Assembly: GCF_910585845.1 (NCBI RefSeq)
Contig: NZ_CAJUHF010000061.1
Coordinates: 1 to 18,130, forward strand
Source: an uncultured Bacteroides sp.
Lineage (GTDB): Bacteria; Bacteroidota; Bacteroidia; Bacteroidales; Bacteroidaceae
Reading direction: 5' to 3'
Length of the DNA: 18,130 nt
A model generated the notes under the pieces. The model did no database searches and had not been told where the DNA came from. It was given only the letters and a program-made list of their open reading frames with translations. The translations under genes were made by a program, and so were the position numbers. Below, in pieces: positions 1 to 7,164 of the stretch; the stretch's first letter is position 1; each line of letters starts with the position of its first letter.

Positions 1-157
1 TGAAAAGCCTATTGGCAGAGTTAAATATGCGCTATTTTAATTCCGCCAACAGGTTGTTCTATGAATTCAAAACTATCTATAATCTGATTTTCCCGCATTT
101 CCTTAGAAGAAAAGCACTTTCTTTATCTTGTCTGCAAATAATCTCATAGTTTTTATC
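1..157 (+). other. Window edge; possible tail of an upstream gene
   Basis: No recognisable gene. A frame is open from base 3 to a TAG at 147-149 (48 codons, no start required because it runs off the window edge). It is rich in aromatic and basic residues and could be the C-terminus of an upstream gene, but I do not recognise it and AT-rich spacer would also give such a frame. The remainder is AT-rich spacer ahead of the Rpn gene promoter. Confidence 0.2.
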
Positions 158-198
158 TACATTTGCTGTGATAAAATGTGAAATAAGAGAAAGGAAGG
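158..198 (+). promoter_or_regulatory. Promoter -7 box and ribosome binding site of the Rpn-type gene
   Basis: TACATTTG at 158-165 matches the Bacteroidetes -7 consensus TAnnTTTG exactly. I do not see a well-spaced TTTG -33 box, so this is a one-box call. The purine stretch AAGGAAGG at 191-198 lies 6 nt before the ATG at 205 and is a good Shine-Dalgarno sequence, which supports that start. Confidence 0.5.
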
Positions 199-204
199 TC
201 GTTT

Positions 205-1107
205 ATGGTGGGTAATTATATTCGTTTTGATTGGGCAATGAAGCGCTTACTGCGTAATAAGGCTAATTTTGGTGTTTTAGAAGGGTTCTTGACAACTCTT
301 TTAAAAGAGAAAATTACAATTCAGAAGCTTCTGGAAAGCGAAAGCAATCAGGAAGATGAATTTGATAAGTACAATCGTGTGGATATGCTTGCCGAGAATT
401 CCCATGGGGAACTCTTTTTGATAGAGGTTCAGAATAATAGTGAATATACCTATTTTCAACGTATGCTTTTTGGTGCTTCAAAGCTGGTGACCGAATATAT
501 CAATCGCGGCGAAGGTTATGATAATGTACGAAAAGTGTACAGCATCAATATTGTCTATTTCTCTTTGGGACATGGTAAAGATGTTGTTTATCATGGTAAG
601 ACTGAGTTCCGGGGAATACACGAAGGTGATTTGTTAGAGTTGACTCCTTTCCAGAGACAGACCTTTAACGTAGACCATGTAAGTCAGTTGTATCCGGAAT
701 ATTATATTCTGAAAGTGAATGACTTCAATCGGGTTGCTAAAAGTCCTCTTGAAGAGTGGATGTATTATCTGAATACCGGTGATATTCCTGATTCGGCTAC
801 GGCTCCAGGATTAGGACAGGCACGAGAACAATTGAAACTTACCCGTATGTCAAAAGAAGAACTGGATGCTTATTACCGACATTTGGATAATATTGTCATT
901 CTTCGTGATAATATACGTACGGAACGTGCGGAAGGTCTTGCGAAAGGTCGTGAAGAAGGCCTTGCAGAGGGACGTGAAGAAGGCCTTGCAAAAGGTCGTA
1001 CAGAAGAACGCATAGAAAATGCCCGGAAAATGAAGATGAGAGGATTGGACGACAGTATGATTTCTGATATTACTGGTTTGACAATTGAGGAAATAAGTAA
1101 AATTTAA
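205..1107 (+). CDS. Rpn family PD-(D/E)XK nuclease (recombination-promoting nuclease/putative transposase)
   Basis: A 300-aa protein of the PDDEXK_2 family (Rpn/YhgA-like, often annotated as putative transposase). The N-terminal nuclease fold is visible: D60 in NRVDML, then E74 and Q76 in LFLIEVQ, matching the D...ExQ active site of the family. Residues about 85-200 fit the rest of the domain. The tail holds three copies of an octapeptide of the type GLAKGREE (residues 244-267), then a short helical end with MISDITGLTIEEI. E. coli Rpn proteins are DNA endonucleases linked to RecA-independent recombination and to phage defence. The true role here is unknown. A strong Shine-Dalgarno and a -7 box precede it. 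The nucleotidase ATG follows 31 nt after the stop, so readthrough is possible. I am sure of the family, less of the function. Confidence 0.9.
   Translation: MVGNYIRFDWAMKRLLRNKANFGVLEGFLTTLLKEKITIQKLLESESNQEDEFDKYNRVDMLAENSHGELFLIEVQNNSEYTYFQRMLFGASKLVTEYINRGEGYDNVRKVYSINIVYFSLGHGKDVVYHGKTEFRGIHEGDLLELTPFQRQTFNVDHVSQLYPEYYILKVNDFNRVAKSPLEEWMYYLNTGDIPDSATAPGLGQAREQLKLTRMSKEELDAYYRHLDNIVILRDNIRTERAEGLAKGREEGLAEGREEGLAKGRTEERIENARKMKMRGLDDSMISDITGLTIEEISKI
934..1005 (+). repeat. Three in-frame 24-bp tandem repeats in the Rpn gene tail
   Basis: Units at 934-957, 958-981 and 982-1005 each encode GLA(K/E)GR(E/T)E. They differ mostly at synonymous positions. Charged GxxxGR repeats of variable number are common at the C-terminus of this family. 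Copy number is a likely strain variable. Confidence 0.85.
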
Positions 1108-1138
1108 ACAGACTCTTCTATTAATTAATTTGTTTACG

Positions 1139-2974
1139 ATGAAAAGTATTTGTGCTTCTAGAAATAATTGTGTTTCTAGAAATAATTATGTCTCTAAAAA
1201 TAGTTGCATCTCTAAAAATAGTTGCATCTCTAAAAATATTTGTGTCTTTATAGGAGCATTATTGTTAGGAATAGGAGTGGCATCTGCCCAGGATAAATCT
1301 GTGAAACTGAAGATAGTTGAAACCAGTGACATACATGGAAACTATTATCCTTATGACTTTATGCTTCGTCGAGGGGCGGAAGGAAGTCTGGCGCGGATAC
1401 ATACCTTTATACAGAAAGAACGGGAAGAATATAAGGATAATCTCCTGCTGTTGGATAATGGCGATATTCTGCAAGGTCAGCCATGTGTCTATTATTATAA
1501 CTATATTGATACTGTTTCTCCGCATTTGGCAGCGGAAATGCTGAATTTCATGAAATATGACGTGGGAAATGTGGGAAATCACGATGTGGAAACCGGACGT
1601 ACCGTATTCGATCGTTGGGCAGGTGACTGTAAATTTCCCATTTTAGGTGCTAATATAGTGGACGTGGCTACTGGACAAACACATTTCAAGCCTTATCAAA
1701 TGCTGGAACGCGACGGAGTGAAGATTGCTGTGATGGGCATGATTACTCCTGCCATTCCTGTATGGTTGCCGGAGAAATTATGGAAAGGGCTGCGCTTTGA
1801 TGATATGGAAGAAACCGCCCGTAGATGGATGAAGGTCATTCAGGAAAAGGAGAAACCGGATCTGGTGATAGGTATTTTTCATTCTGGGCAGGAATTGCAG
1901 TTGATGGGAGGTAAGTATCGTGATAACGCATCGCTGGAAGTGGCGCGCAAAGTCCCCGGATTTGATATTGTCTTGATGGGGCACGACCATGCCCGTGAGT
2001 TGAAGAAGATTGAGAATGTGGCGGGAGACTCAGTGCTGATTATGAATCCTGCAAATAAAGGACTTGTGGTTGCCAATGCGGACGTTACCCTGAAACTGCG
2101 TCATGGGAAAGTCGTGGATAAACAGATTCAGGGAGCGTTGACTGAGATGAAAGACTATGATGCAAGTGAAGAATTCATGAGCCATTTCTCTTCTCAGTTT
2201 GATGTCGTGCGTAACTTTGTATCTAAAAAGATAGGTCGTTTTGCTCAAACTATTTCTACACGGCAGGCTTACTTCGGTTCGTCAGCATTTGTGGATTTGA
2301 TTCATACATTGCAACTGGAGATTAGTGGAGCGGAAATATCCTTTGCAGCTCCATTGTCTTATGATACGGAGATCAGGGAGGGAGATGTTTCGGTCAGCGA
2401 TATGTTCAACCTGTATAAGTATGAGAATATGCTCTACACGATGCGATTGTCTGGTAAGGAAGTAAAGGGCCTGCTGGAAATGTCGTATGGCTTGTGGACA
2501 AACCAGATGAAATCTCCGGAGGATCACTTGCTTTTACTTCGTAGACAGCCCCGCAAAGGAGACGGCGAACGGGCTTCCTTCCAGAACTTTAGTTATAACT
2601 TTGATTCGGCAGCCGGAATTATTTATACGGTAGACGTCACTAAGCCCCAAGGTGAAAAGGTGACTATTGTCAGTATGGCCGATGGTACTCCCTTCGAGAT
2701 GGACAGGATGTACAGAGTTGCCTTGAATTCGTATCGTGGCAATGGTGGTGGAGAGCTATTGACTAAAGGTGCGGGTATTCCTCAGGATGAACTGAAAGAC
2801 CGTATTCTTTCTTCTACAGATAAAGATCTGCGCTACTATCTGATGCAGTATATCGAAAAGAAAGGGCTGATTGAACCGCGTGCTTTGGGACAGTGGAAAT
2901 TTGTTCCGGAGGAATGGACAATACCTGCCGCCAAACGTGATTATGAATGCTTGTTTGGAAAAGTGGAAAAATAA
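1139..2974 (+). CDS. Secreted bifunctional metallophosphatase/5'-nucleotidase (UshA/CpdB-like)
   Basis: A 611-aa periplasmic or surface nucleotide hydrolase. The N-terminal calcineurin-like metallophosphatase domain shows the metal ligands in order: D64 and H66 (SDIHG), D109 (DNGD), N147-H148 (GNHD), the His in IFHSGQE, and H282/H284 (GHDH). The C-terminal 5'-nucleotidase domain (about residues 360-560) carries the substrate-loop motif NSYRGNGGG from N530. It probably removes phosphate from extracellular nucleotides or cyclic nucleotides to supply phosphate and nucleosides; the exact substrate cannot be read from the sequence. The frame is also open from a TTG at 1130, but the ATG at 1139 is preferred because it gives MKSIC, a normal signal-peptide start. 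The hydrophobic core FIGALLLGIGVASA is preceded by an unusually long repetitive n-region (residues 1-36). No terminator is evident after it. Confidence 0.92.
   Translation: MKSICASRNNCVSRNNYVSKNSCISKNSCISKNICVFIGALLLGIGVASAQDKSVKLKIVETSDIHGNYYPYDFMLRRGAEGSLARIHTFIQKEREEYKDNLLLLDNGDILQGQPCVYYYNYIDTVSPHLAAEMLNFMKYDVGNVGNHDVETGRTVFDRWAGDCKFPILGANIVDVATGQTHFKPYQMLERDGVKIAVMGMITPAIPVWLPEKLWKGLRFDDMEETARRWMKVIQEKEKPDLVIGIFHSGQELQLMGGKYRDNASLEVARKVPGFDIVLMGHDHARELKKIENVAGDSVLIMNPANKGLVVANADVTLKLRHGKVVDKQIQGALTEMKDYDASEEFMSHFSSQFDVVRNFVSKKIGRFAQTISTRQAYFGSSAFVDLIHTLQLEISGAEISFAAPLSYDTEIREGDVSVSDMFNLYKYENMLYTMRLSGKEVKGLLEMSYGLWTNQMKSPEDHLLLLRRQPRKGDGERASFQNFSYNFDSAAGIIYTVDVTKPQGEKVTIVSMADGTPFEMDRMYRVALNSYRGNGGGELLTKGAGIPQDELKDRILSSTDKDLRYYLMQYIEKKGLIEPRALGQWKFVPEEWTIPAAKRDYECLFGKVEK
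1157..1246 (+). repeat. Five 18-bp tandem repeats inside the signal peptide n-region
   Basis: Five contiguous 18-bp units (1157-1174, 1175-1192, 1193-1210, 1211-1228, 1229-1246) encode SRNNCV, SRNNYV, SKNSCI, SKNSCI and SKNICV. The first 18 bases of the gene (MKSICA) look like a diverged copy of the last unit. The array therefore seems to have grown from the original n-region, adding about 30 residues between the start codon and the hydrophobic core. Confidence 0.9.
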
Positions 2975-2986
2975 TTATTATCTTTG
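2954..2986 (+). promoter_or_regulatory. Promoter for the His-rich protein / TonB receptor operon
   Basis: TTTG at 2954-2957 and TATCTTTG at 2979-2986 match the Bacteroidetes -33 and -7 boxes with a 21-nt spacer. The -33 box lies inside the end of the nucleotidase gene and the -7 box begins just after its stop codon. Transcription would begin near 2992, leaving a leader of roughly 90 nt before the ATG at 3085. Confidence 0.7.
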
Positions 2987-2997
2987 CACACGGATTT

Positions 2998-3029
2998 CCG
3001 GAATAGGATATTCGGATTTTTCTATCCGG
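2998..3029 (+). other. Possible hairpin in the operon leader
   Basis: CCGGAATAG at 2998-3006 can pair with CTATCCGG at 3022-3029, leaving one bulged base and a 15-nt AT-rich loop. It lies at the very start of the predicted transcript. It may be a stability element or a weak terminator for the nucleotidase gene; there is no T-run directly after it. Confidence 0.3.
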
Positions 3030-3084
3030 TATCGTTAAAAGAGAAACGCGGATAATCATTATTTTTATAGATAGACAAGGAGAC

Positions 3085-3426
3085 ATGGGAAAAAGGGTAA
3101 AGAGAGTTATCGGTGCAGTGTGTTTGCTGGTGCTGTTTGTAGCATATCAGGCAAGTATCACGGCTTTTACCCATGTTCATTATGTCAACAGAGTGATTAT
3201 TGTGCATTCGCATCCTTTCCATGACAAGCACATACACTCTAAGACGGAACTCGTCGTTATAGGCCGTTTATCGACCTTCCATGCTCCGGAAGTTGAAGAA
3301 TATGAGAATTTACATCCCATGCGGACACTGTTGGCCGTATTGGGAACAGAGCGTATAACTCCCTTGGTGAAGGGAGAAGTAAAACAAGTTATTTCTCTTC
3401 GTGCTCCGCCTGCACTTGCAGCATAG
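3085..3426 (+). CDS. Small His-rich secreted or membrane-anchored protein next to a TonB receptor, possible metal binder
   Basis: A 113-aa protein with an N-terminal signal or anchor segment (residues 9-28) after a basic start (MGKRVKR). The exported part holds a dense His cluster: H30, H32, H41, H43, H46, H49 and H51, in the pattern THVHYVN..IIVHSHPF..KHIHS, with H66 and H77 further on. Small proteins with this IVHSHP-type pattern are, to my recollection, found beside TonB-dependent receptors in Bacteroidetes and are unnamed. Zinc, copper or another transition metal is the natural guess for the His cluster, but this is inference. The start is well supported by AAGGAG at 3077-3082. The receptor gene follows after a 196-nt spacer filled with heptamer repeats, and the two probably share the promoter at 2954-2986. 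It has no catalytic motif that I recognise. Confidence 0.72.
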   Translation: MGKRVKRVIGAVCLLVLFVAYQASITAFTHVHYVNRVIIVHSHPFHDKHIHSKTELVVIGRLSTFHAPEVEEYENLHPMRTLLAVLGTERITPLVKGEVKQVISLRAPPALAA

Positions 3427-3434
3427 TAAGGATG

Positions 3435-3560
3435 TATTTTGTATTTTGCGGTTTGCATTTTGCGGTTTGCGGTTTGTGGTTTGCATTCTGTATTCTGTAT
3501 TCTGTATTCTGTATTCTGTATGCTGCATTTAGTATTCTGTATATTACATTCTGCATTTTG
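3435..3560. repeat. 18-unit heptanucleotide tandem array (STRR-like)
   Basis: Exactly 126 bp can be divided into 18 contiguous 7-bp units with no slippage. Plus-strand units are variants of YRKTYTG: TATTTTG x2, CGGTTTG, CATTTTG, CGGTTTG x2, TGGTTTG, CATTCTG, TATTCTG x4, TATGCTG, CATTTAG, TATTCTG, TATATTA, CATTCTG, CATTTTG. On the minus strand the consensus is CARAATR. It fills most of the spacer between the His-rich gene and the receptor gene and ends 62 nt before the receptor ATG. Confidence 0.92.
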
Positions 3561-3622
3561 TTCTTTCTTGAACAACCTCTCTAATCTAATTGTAATTTTC
3601 TATTTTTTTTGAGCGCAAATTA

Positions 3623-5944
3623 ATGAAGAAATATATATTTGTGCTGGTGCTTGCCGTGGCTTGCATCAGCCTCTATGCCGTAAATCCTATCAAGGAAGGC
3701 AACATGATTTCCGGCCATGTAATTGTGGCGGGAAGTGAAGAAAATATCCCCTATGCAACTGTGTTGATCAAAGAAAACGGGCAGGGGACAGTCTCTAACG
3801 AAGAAGGGCAGTTTGAGTTCCGCAAGTTGCCTGCCGGAAAATATACGCTTCGTGTGTCGGCTGTAGGCTATAAGACCCAAGAAAAAGAAGTGACAGTGCA
3901 CAAGGACTTCACTGCGGTCATCCACTTTCAGATGGTTGAAGAGAGTTTCATGACGGATGAAGTCGTCGTGTCTGCCAATCGCAATGAGGTGAGTCGGAAA
4001 GAAGCGCCGGTAGTTGTGAATGTGATGAGCACCAAACTCTTTGAGATGGTGAATTCTACCGACCTTGCAAAAACGCTTAATTACCAGTCGGGGTTGCGGG
4101 TGGAGAATAATTGCCAGAACTGCGGCTTTCCACAGGTGAGAATCAATGGTTTGGAAGGGCCTTACTCTCAGATACTGATCAATAGCCGTCCTGTCATCAG
4201 TGCACTTAGCGGGGTGTATGGACTGGAACAGATACCTGTCAATATGATAGAGCGGGTGGAAGTCGTGCGTGGCGGTGGTTCTGCCTTGTTCGGGGCAAAT
4301 GCAGTGGGTGGAACAATCAACATTATCACGAAAGATCCTATCAGCAACTCTTTCCAGGTGTCGAGCATGCTCTCTTGCATGGACGGAAAGTCGTGGGAGC
4401 AATATATGGGCGGTAATGTCTCGCTGGTGGCAAAGGACAACTCATACGGTATTGCCCTGTATGAAAGCTATCGCAACCGTAATCCTTACGACCGTGACGA
4501 TGACGGATTCTCCGAGCTCGGCAAACTCAATATGAATACTTTTGGCTTTCGTGCCTATTATCGTCCCACGCATTTCAGCCGTATCAATCTGGAGTACCAT
4601 ACTACGAATGAGTTCCGCCGTGGCGGCAATAAGTTTGACTTCCAACCCCACGAATCGGATATCACGGAGCAGACCAGGCACGTCATCAATAGCGGTGGGG
4701 CAAGCTACGACCTGTTCTGGCGCGAATACAAGCATAAGATCTCTCTTTATGGCTCCATACAGCATACGGACCGGAACAGCTACTACGGTGCGCAGCAGGA
4801 CATGAATGCCTACGGCAAGACCAATGACCTGACTTGGGTTGCCGGTGGCATGTATGTGGGCAATATGGATAATTGCTTGTTTGCTCCGGCCACTTTCACC
4901 GGAGGCGTGGAATATCAGAACAACTCTTTGCATGATGTCATGACCGGCTATCATCGCGATATGAAGCAGGACGTGCGCATAGCCAGTACTTTTGTGCAGA
5001 ACGAGTGGAAGATGCGCATGCTTACCCTGTTGGCAGGTGTGCGTCTGGACAAGCATAACCTGATAGAAAAGCTGATTTTCAGTCCCCGCGTCAACCTGCT
5101 CTATAAGCCGAGTGAGGACTTTCAGGCACGCCTGACGTACTCCACCGGATTCCGTGCGCCCCAAGCATACGACGAAGATTTGCACGTGACGGCAGTCGGC
5201 GGAGAGGGCGTTCAGATTAAGCTGGCGGACAATCTGCGTGAGGAACGTTCCAATAGTTACAGTGGTTCCGTAGATTGGAGTACGAAGCTGGGACACTGGC
5301 AGGCGAATATCCTGTTGGAGGGATTCTATACCGATTTGCGGCACGTTTTCGTGTTGGAAGACATCGGGAAGAATGAGAACGGAGACCTGATAAAGGAGCG
5401 TCGCAACGGAAATGGCGCACGTGTGTATGGTGCCAATCTGGATGCCAAGATTGCCCACGGCAAGGAAGCGCAGTTCCAACTGGGCTTCACGGCACAACGC
5501 AGCCGTTATACGCAGCCGGAAGTATGGACAGAGGTAGACGGCGAAGAGCTGACCACCCGCCGCATGACACGCACACCGGACTATTACGGTTATTTCACTT
5601 TCTCTTCCGCACCCCTGAAGAACTTCGATTTCTCTTTGTCGGGCGTATATACCGGCGAGATGATCGTGCCCCATTACGCACCGGTAGACGCACCGGAGGG
5701 GGCTTTCTGCAACATCGAGAAAGACCGTATGGAGAGCACTCCCGATTTCTTCGACCTCAATCTGAAACTTAATTATACGTTTGTCCTGCACGACCACATT
5801 AAACTGCAACTCAATGCCGGCGTGCAAAACCTCTTCAACAGCTTCCAGAAAGACCTGGACAAAGGGGAATTCCGCGACTCCGGCTACTTCTACGGACCTA
5901 CCCAGCCGCGCACCTTTTTCATTGGTTTCAAAATCATGAATTAG
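3623..5944 (+). CDS. TonB-dependent outer membrane receptor with carboxypeptidase-like N-terminal domain and CxxC plug motif
   Basis: A 773-aa outer membrane receptor for energised import of a scarce ligand. It has a signal peptide (MKKYIFVLVLAVACISLYA), a CarboxypepD_reg-like beta-sandwich at about 29-105 (GHVIVAG ... PAGKYTLRVSAVGYK), a plug at about 115-240 ending in VEVVRGGGSALFGANAVGGTI, and a beta-barrel to the C-terminal aromatic end FFIGFKIMN. A Cys pair sits in the plug, C164 and C167 in NNCQNCGFPQVRINGLEGP. It is not SusC-like: no SusD partner follows and it is shorter than the usual roughly 1000 aa. The CxxC plug plus the upstream His-rich protein favour a metal, metallophore or heme-type ligand over a glycan, but the ligand is not proven. 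An AraC regulator lies 336 nt downstream. Confidence 0.93.
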   Translation: MKKYIFVLVLAVACISLYAVNPIKEGNMISGHVIVAGSEENIPYATVLIKENGQGTVSNEEGQFEFRKLPAGKYTLRVSAVGYKTQEKEVTVHKDFTAVIHFQMVEESFMTDEVVVSANRNEVSRKEAPVVVNVMSTKLFEMVNSTDLAKTLNYQSGLRVENNCQNCGFPQVRINGLEGPYSQILINSRPVISALSGVYGLEQIPVNMIERVEVVRGGGSALFGANAVGGTINIITKDPISNSFQVSSMLSCMDGKSWEQYMGGNVSLVAKDNSYGIALYESYRNRNPYDRDDDGFSELGKLNMNTFGFRAYYRPTHFSRINLEYHTTNEFRRGGNKFDFQPHESDITEQTRHVINSGGASYDLFWREYKHKISLYGSIQHTDRNSYYGAQQDMNAYGKTNDLTWVAGGMYVGNMDNCLFAPATFTGGVEYQNNSLHDVMTGYHRDMKQDVRIASTFVQNEWKMRMLTLLAGVRLDKHNLIEKLIFSPRVNLLYKPSEDFQARLTYSTGFRAPQAYDEDLHVTAVGGEGVQIKLADNLREERSNSYSGSVDWSTKLGHWQANILLEGFYTDLRHVFVLEDIGKNENGDLIKERRNGNGARVYGANLDAKIAHGKEAQFQLGFTAQRSRYTQPEVWTEVDGEELTTRRMTRTPDYYGYFTFSSAPLKNFDFSLSGVYTGEMIVPHYAPVDAPEGAFCNIEKDRMESTPDFFDLNLKLNYTFVLHDHIKLQLNAGVQNLFNSFQKDLDKGEFRDSGYFYGPTQPRTFFIGFKIMN

Positions 5945-5979
5945 CCCGCGGAGGAGGATACCGCATCATGACATCGGTT

Positions 5980-6030
5980 CGTGCAGATTACCCTGAAAGC
6001 CATATTTGGCAAATGATGGGAATCTGCACG
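5980..6030. other. Inverted repeat after the receptor gene, possible terminator
   Basis: CGTGCAGATT at 5980-5989 is the exact reverse complement of AATCTGCACG at 6021-6030. Inside it, CCC/GGG and GCCA-TATT-TGGC can also pair, giving an extended stem. It begins 35 nt after the receptor stop codon. No T-tract follows, so it would be an atypical terminator or an mRNA 3'-end structure. Confidence 0.5.
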
Positions 6031-6071
6031 CAAACCTCTGAAACAGGATTGAGCAGGAGCAGATGAAAGAA

Positions 6072-6200
6072 CAGTAGAATTACCTAACGGTAAAATATAG
6101 GTAACCGTAGAATTACTTGACGGTAAAACGTAAGTAACCGTAGAATTAAGTAGCGGTAAAATATAGGTAAGTGGTAAAATGTAACTAACGCTAAAATGTT
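6072..6200. repeat. Three 33-bp tandem repeats plus shorter degenerate half-units
   Basis: Units at 6072-6104, 6105-6137 and 6138-6170 share the frame CCGTAGAATTA...CGGTAAAA...GTAA. They are followed by GTGGTAAAATGTAACTAA (6171-6188) and CGCTAAAATG, which match the second half of the unit. Each 33-bp unit itself looks like two diverged 16-17 bp halves. The 336-nt gap 5945-6280 holds this array, the inverted repeat at 5980-6030 and the AraC promoter; I see no gene in it. Confidence 0.88.
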
Positions 6201-6252
6201 CTCTTTCTCTTTTTTTTAAGATTATTCGAAGGGATTTCAAAGAAATATTATG

Positions 6253-6260
6253 TAATTTTG
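6253..6260 (+). promoter_or_regulatory. Promoter -7 box of the AraC-family gene
   Basis: TAATTTTG is an exact TAnnTTTG match 20 nt before the ATG. No good TTTG is seen about 20 nt further upstream. Transcription from here would give a leader of only about 14 nt, and AAGGAG at 6275-6280 abuts the start codon with no spacing, so translation initiation may be unusual. Confidence 0.5.
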
Positions 6261-6280
6261 CTCCCGAAAAAGAAAAGGAG

Positions 6281-7153
6281 ATGAAAAGTATAAAGAACGT
6301 AGACATAGCGACTATCCGCCGCTTTCCGGCGATGGATTTTATCGGAAACGACTTTGCCATATTCGACAATATAGGTGACATCCCTTTGTTTGGGTATCCC
6401 ACCCGCCTGAATGCCTCTTGCCTGACGCTTTGCCTGAAAGGGAATTGCCGGATACGCATTAACCTGCGTGAGCACGAACTGACCGAAGGCGTTCTTGTGA
6501 TCACCCTGCCCGAACAGATCTTGCAGCAGGTAGAACGTTCGGATGATTTTACGGGAATTTTTATAGTGGTCTCCGGCCAGTTCATCGACGATGTGCTCCC
6601 CACGATACAACAGTTGTTTCCGTTCTTTTTCATGATAAAGGAGCAGCCGTGCGTACGACTTAAGCCGGAAGAGATGGTAGCCGTGCAAGAGTATTACTCC
6701 TTCCTTCAGAAGAAGGTGAAGTTGAAAGACAATCCTTTCCGCAAGGAGATCACGCAAGGGCTGATCCTTTCACTCTTCCACGAGATATATGGCATCTACC
6801 AGGGCAACACACCTACTGTACGGAAAGCGAAAACGCGTAAAGAAGAGCTGTTCGAGCGTTTCATCCGTACGATTTCCGAATCATATAAGGTGGAACGCAG
6901 CGTCGCCTACTATGCCGACAAGATGTTCCTGACCGCCAAACACCTTTCCACCGCCGTGAAGGAAGTCAGCGGAAAGACAGCCGGAGAGTGGATCGACAGT
7001 CTTGTGGTCCTGGAGGCTAAGGCACTGCTGAAATCTTCCGAACTGAGCATACAAGAGATAGCCGAAGAACTTCATTTCGCCAACCAGTCCTTCTTCGGGA
7101 AATACTTCAAGCACCACACGGGCATGTCGCCCAAGGAATACCGCAAACAATAG
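6281..7153 (+). CDS. AraC family transcriptional regulator
   Basis: A 290-aa regulator. The C-terminal 98 residues form a typical AraC double helix-turn-helix: first HTH around VAYYADKMFLTAKHLSTAVKEVSGKT, second around LSIQEIAEELHFANQSFFGKYFKHHTGMSPKEYRKQ, including the family signature of the second HTH. The N-terminal part (about 1-180) is a beta-rich cupin-type sensor domain without clear metal ligands. It lies downstream of the TonB receptor on the same strand but has its own -7 box, so co-regulation is possible but unproven. The ATG is preceded directly by AAGGAG. The gene is convergent with the Crp/Fnr-type gene, with 11 nt between the two stops and no terminator between them. Target genes and effector cannot be inferred. 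Confidence 0.92.
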   Translation: MKSIKNVDIATIRRFPAMDFIGNDFAIFDNIGDIPLFGYPTRLNASCLTLCLKGNCRIRINLREHELTEGVLVITLPEQILQQVERSDDFTGIFIVVSGQFIDDVLPTIQQLFPFFFMIKEQPCVRLKPEEMVAVQEYYSFLQKKVKLKDNPFRKEITQGLILSLFHEIYGIYQGNTPTVRKAKTRKEELFERFIRTISESYKVERSVAYYADKMFLTAKHLSTAVKEVSGKTAGEWIDSLVVLEAKALLKSSELSIQEIAEELHFANQSFFGKYFKHHTGMSPKEYRKQ

Positions 7154-7164
7154 GACGCCCCCGC

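Noticed and set aside
205..1107. Insertion sequence transposase
   Set aside because: The family is often named putative transposase, but no terminal inverted repeats or target duplications are seen around it; the PD-(D/E)XK motif points to an Rpn-type nuclease.
3180..3575. A 131-codon minus-strand frame with IQNTE-type repeats
   Set aside because: The repeats are only the translation of the heptamer array, and the rest is antisense to the His-rich gene, which has a signal segment and a good ribosome site.
4442..5827. A 461-codon minus-strand frame
   Set aside because: It is antisense to the TonB receptor barrel, which is clearly coding. No motif or start signal is seen.
3623..5944. SusC-type glycan receptor
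   Set aside because: At 773 aa it is too short, no SusD gene follows and no glycan-degrading enzyme is nearby. A general TonB receptor with a CxxC plug fits better.
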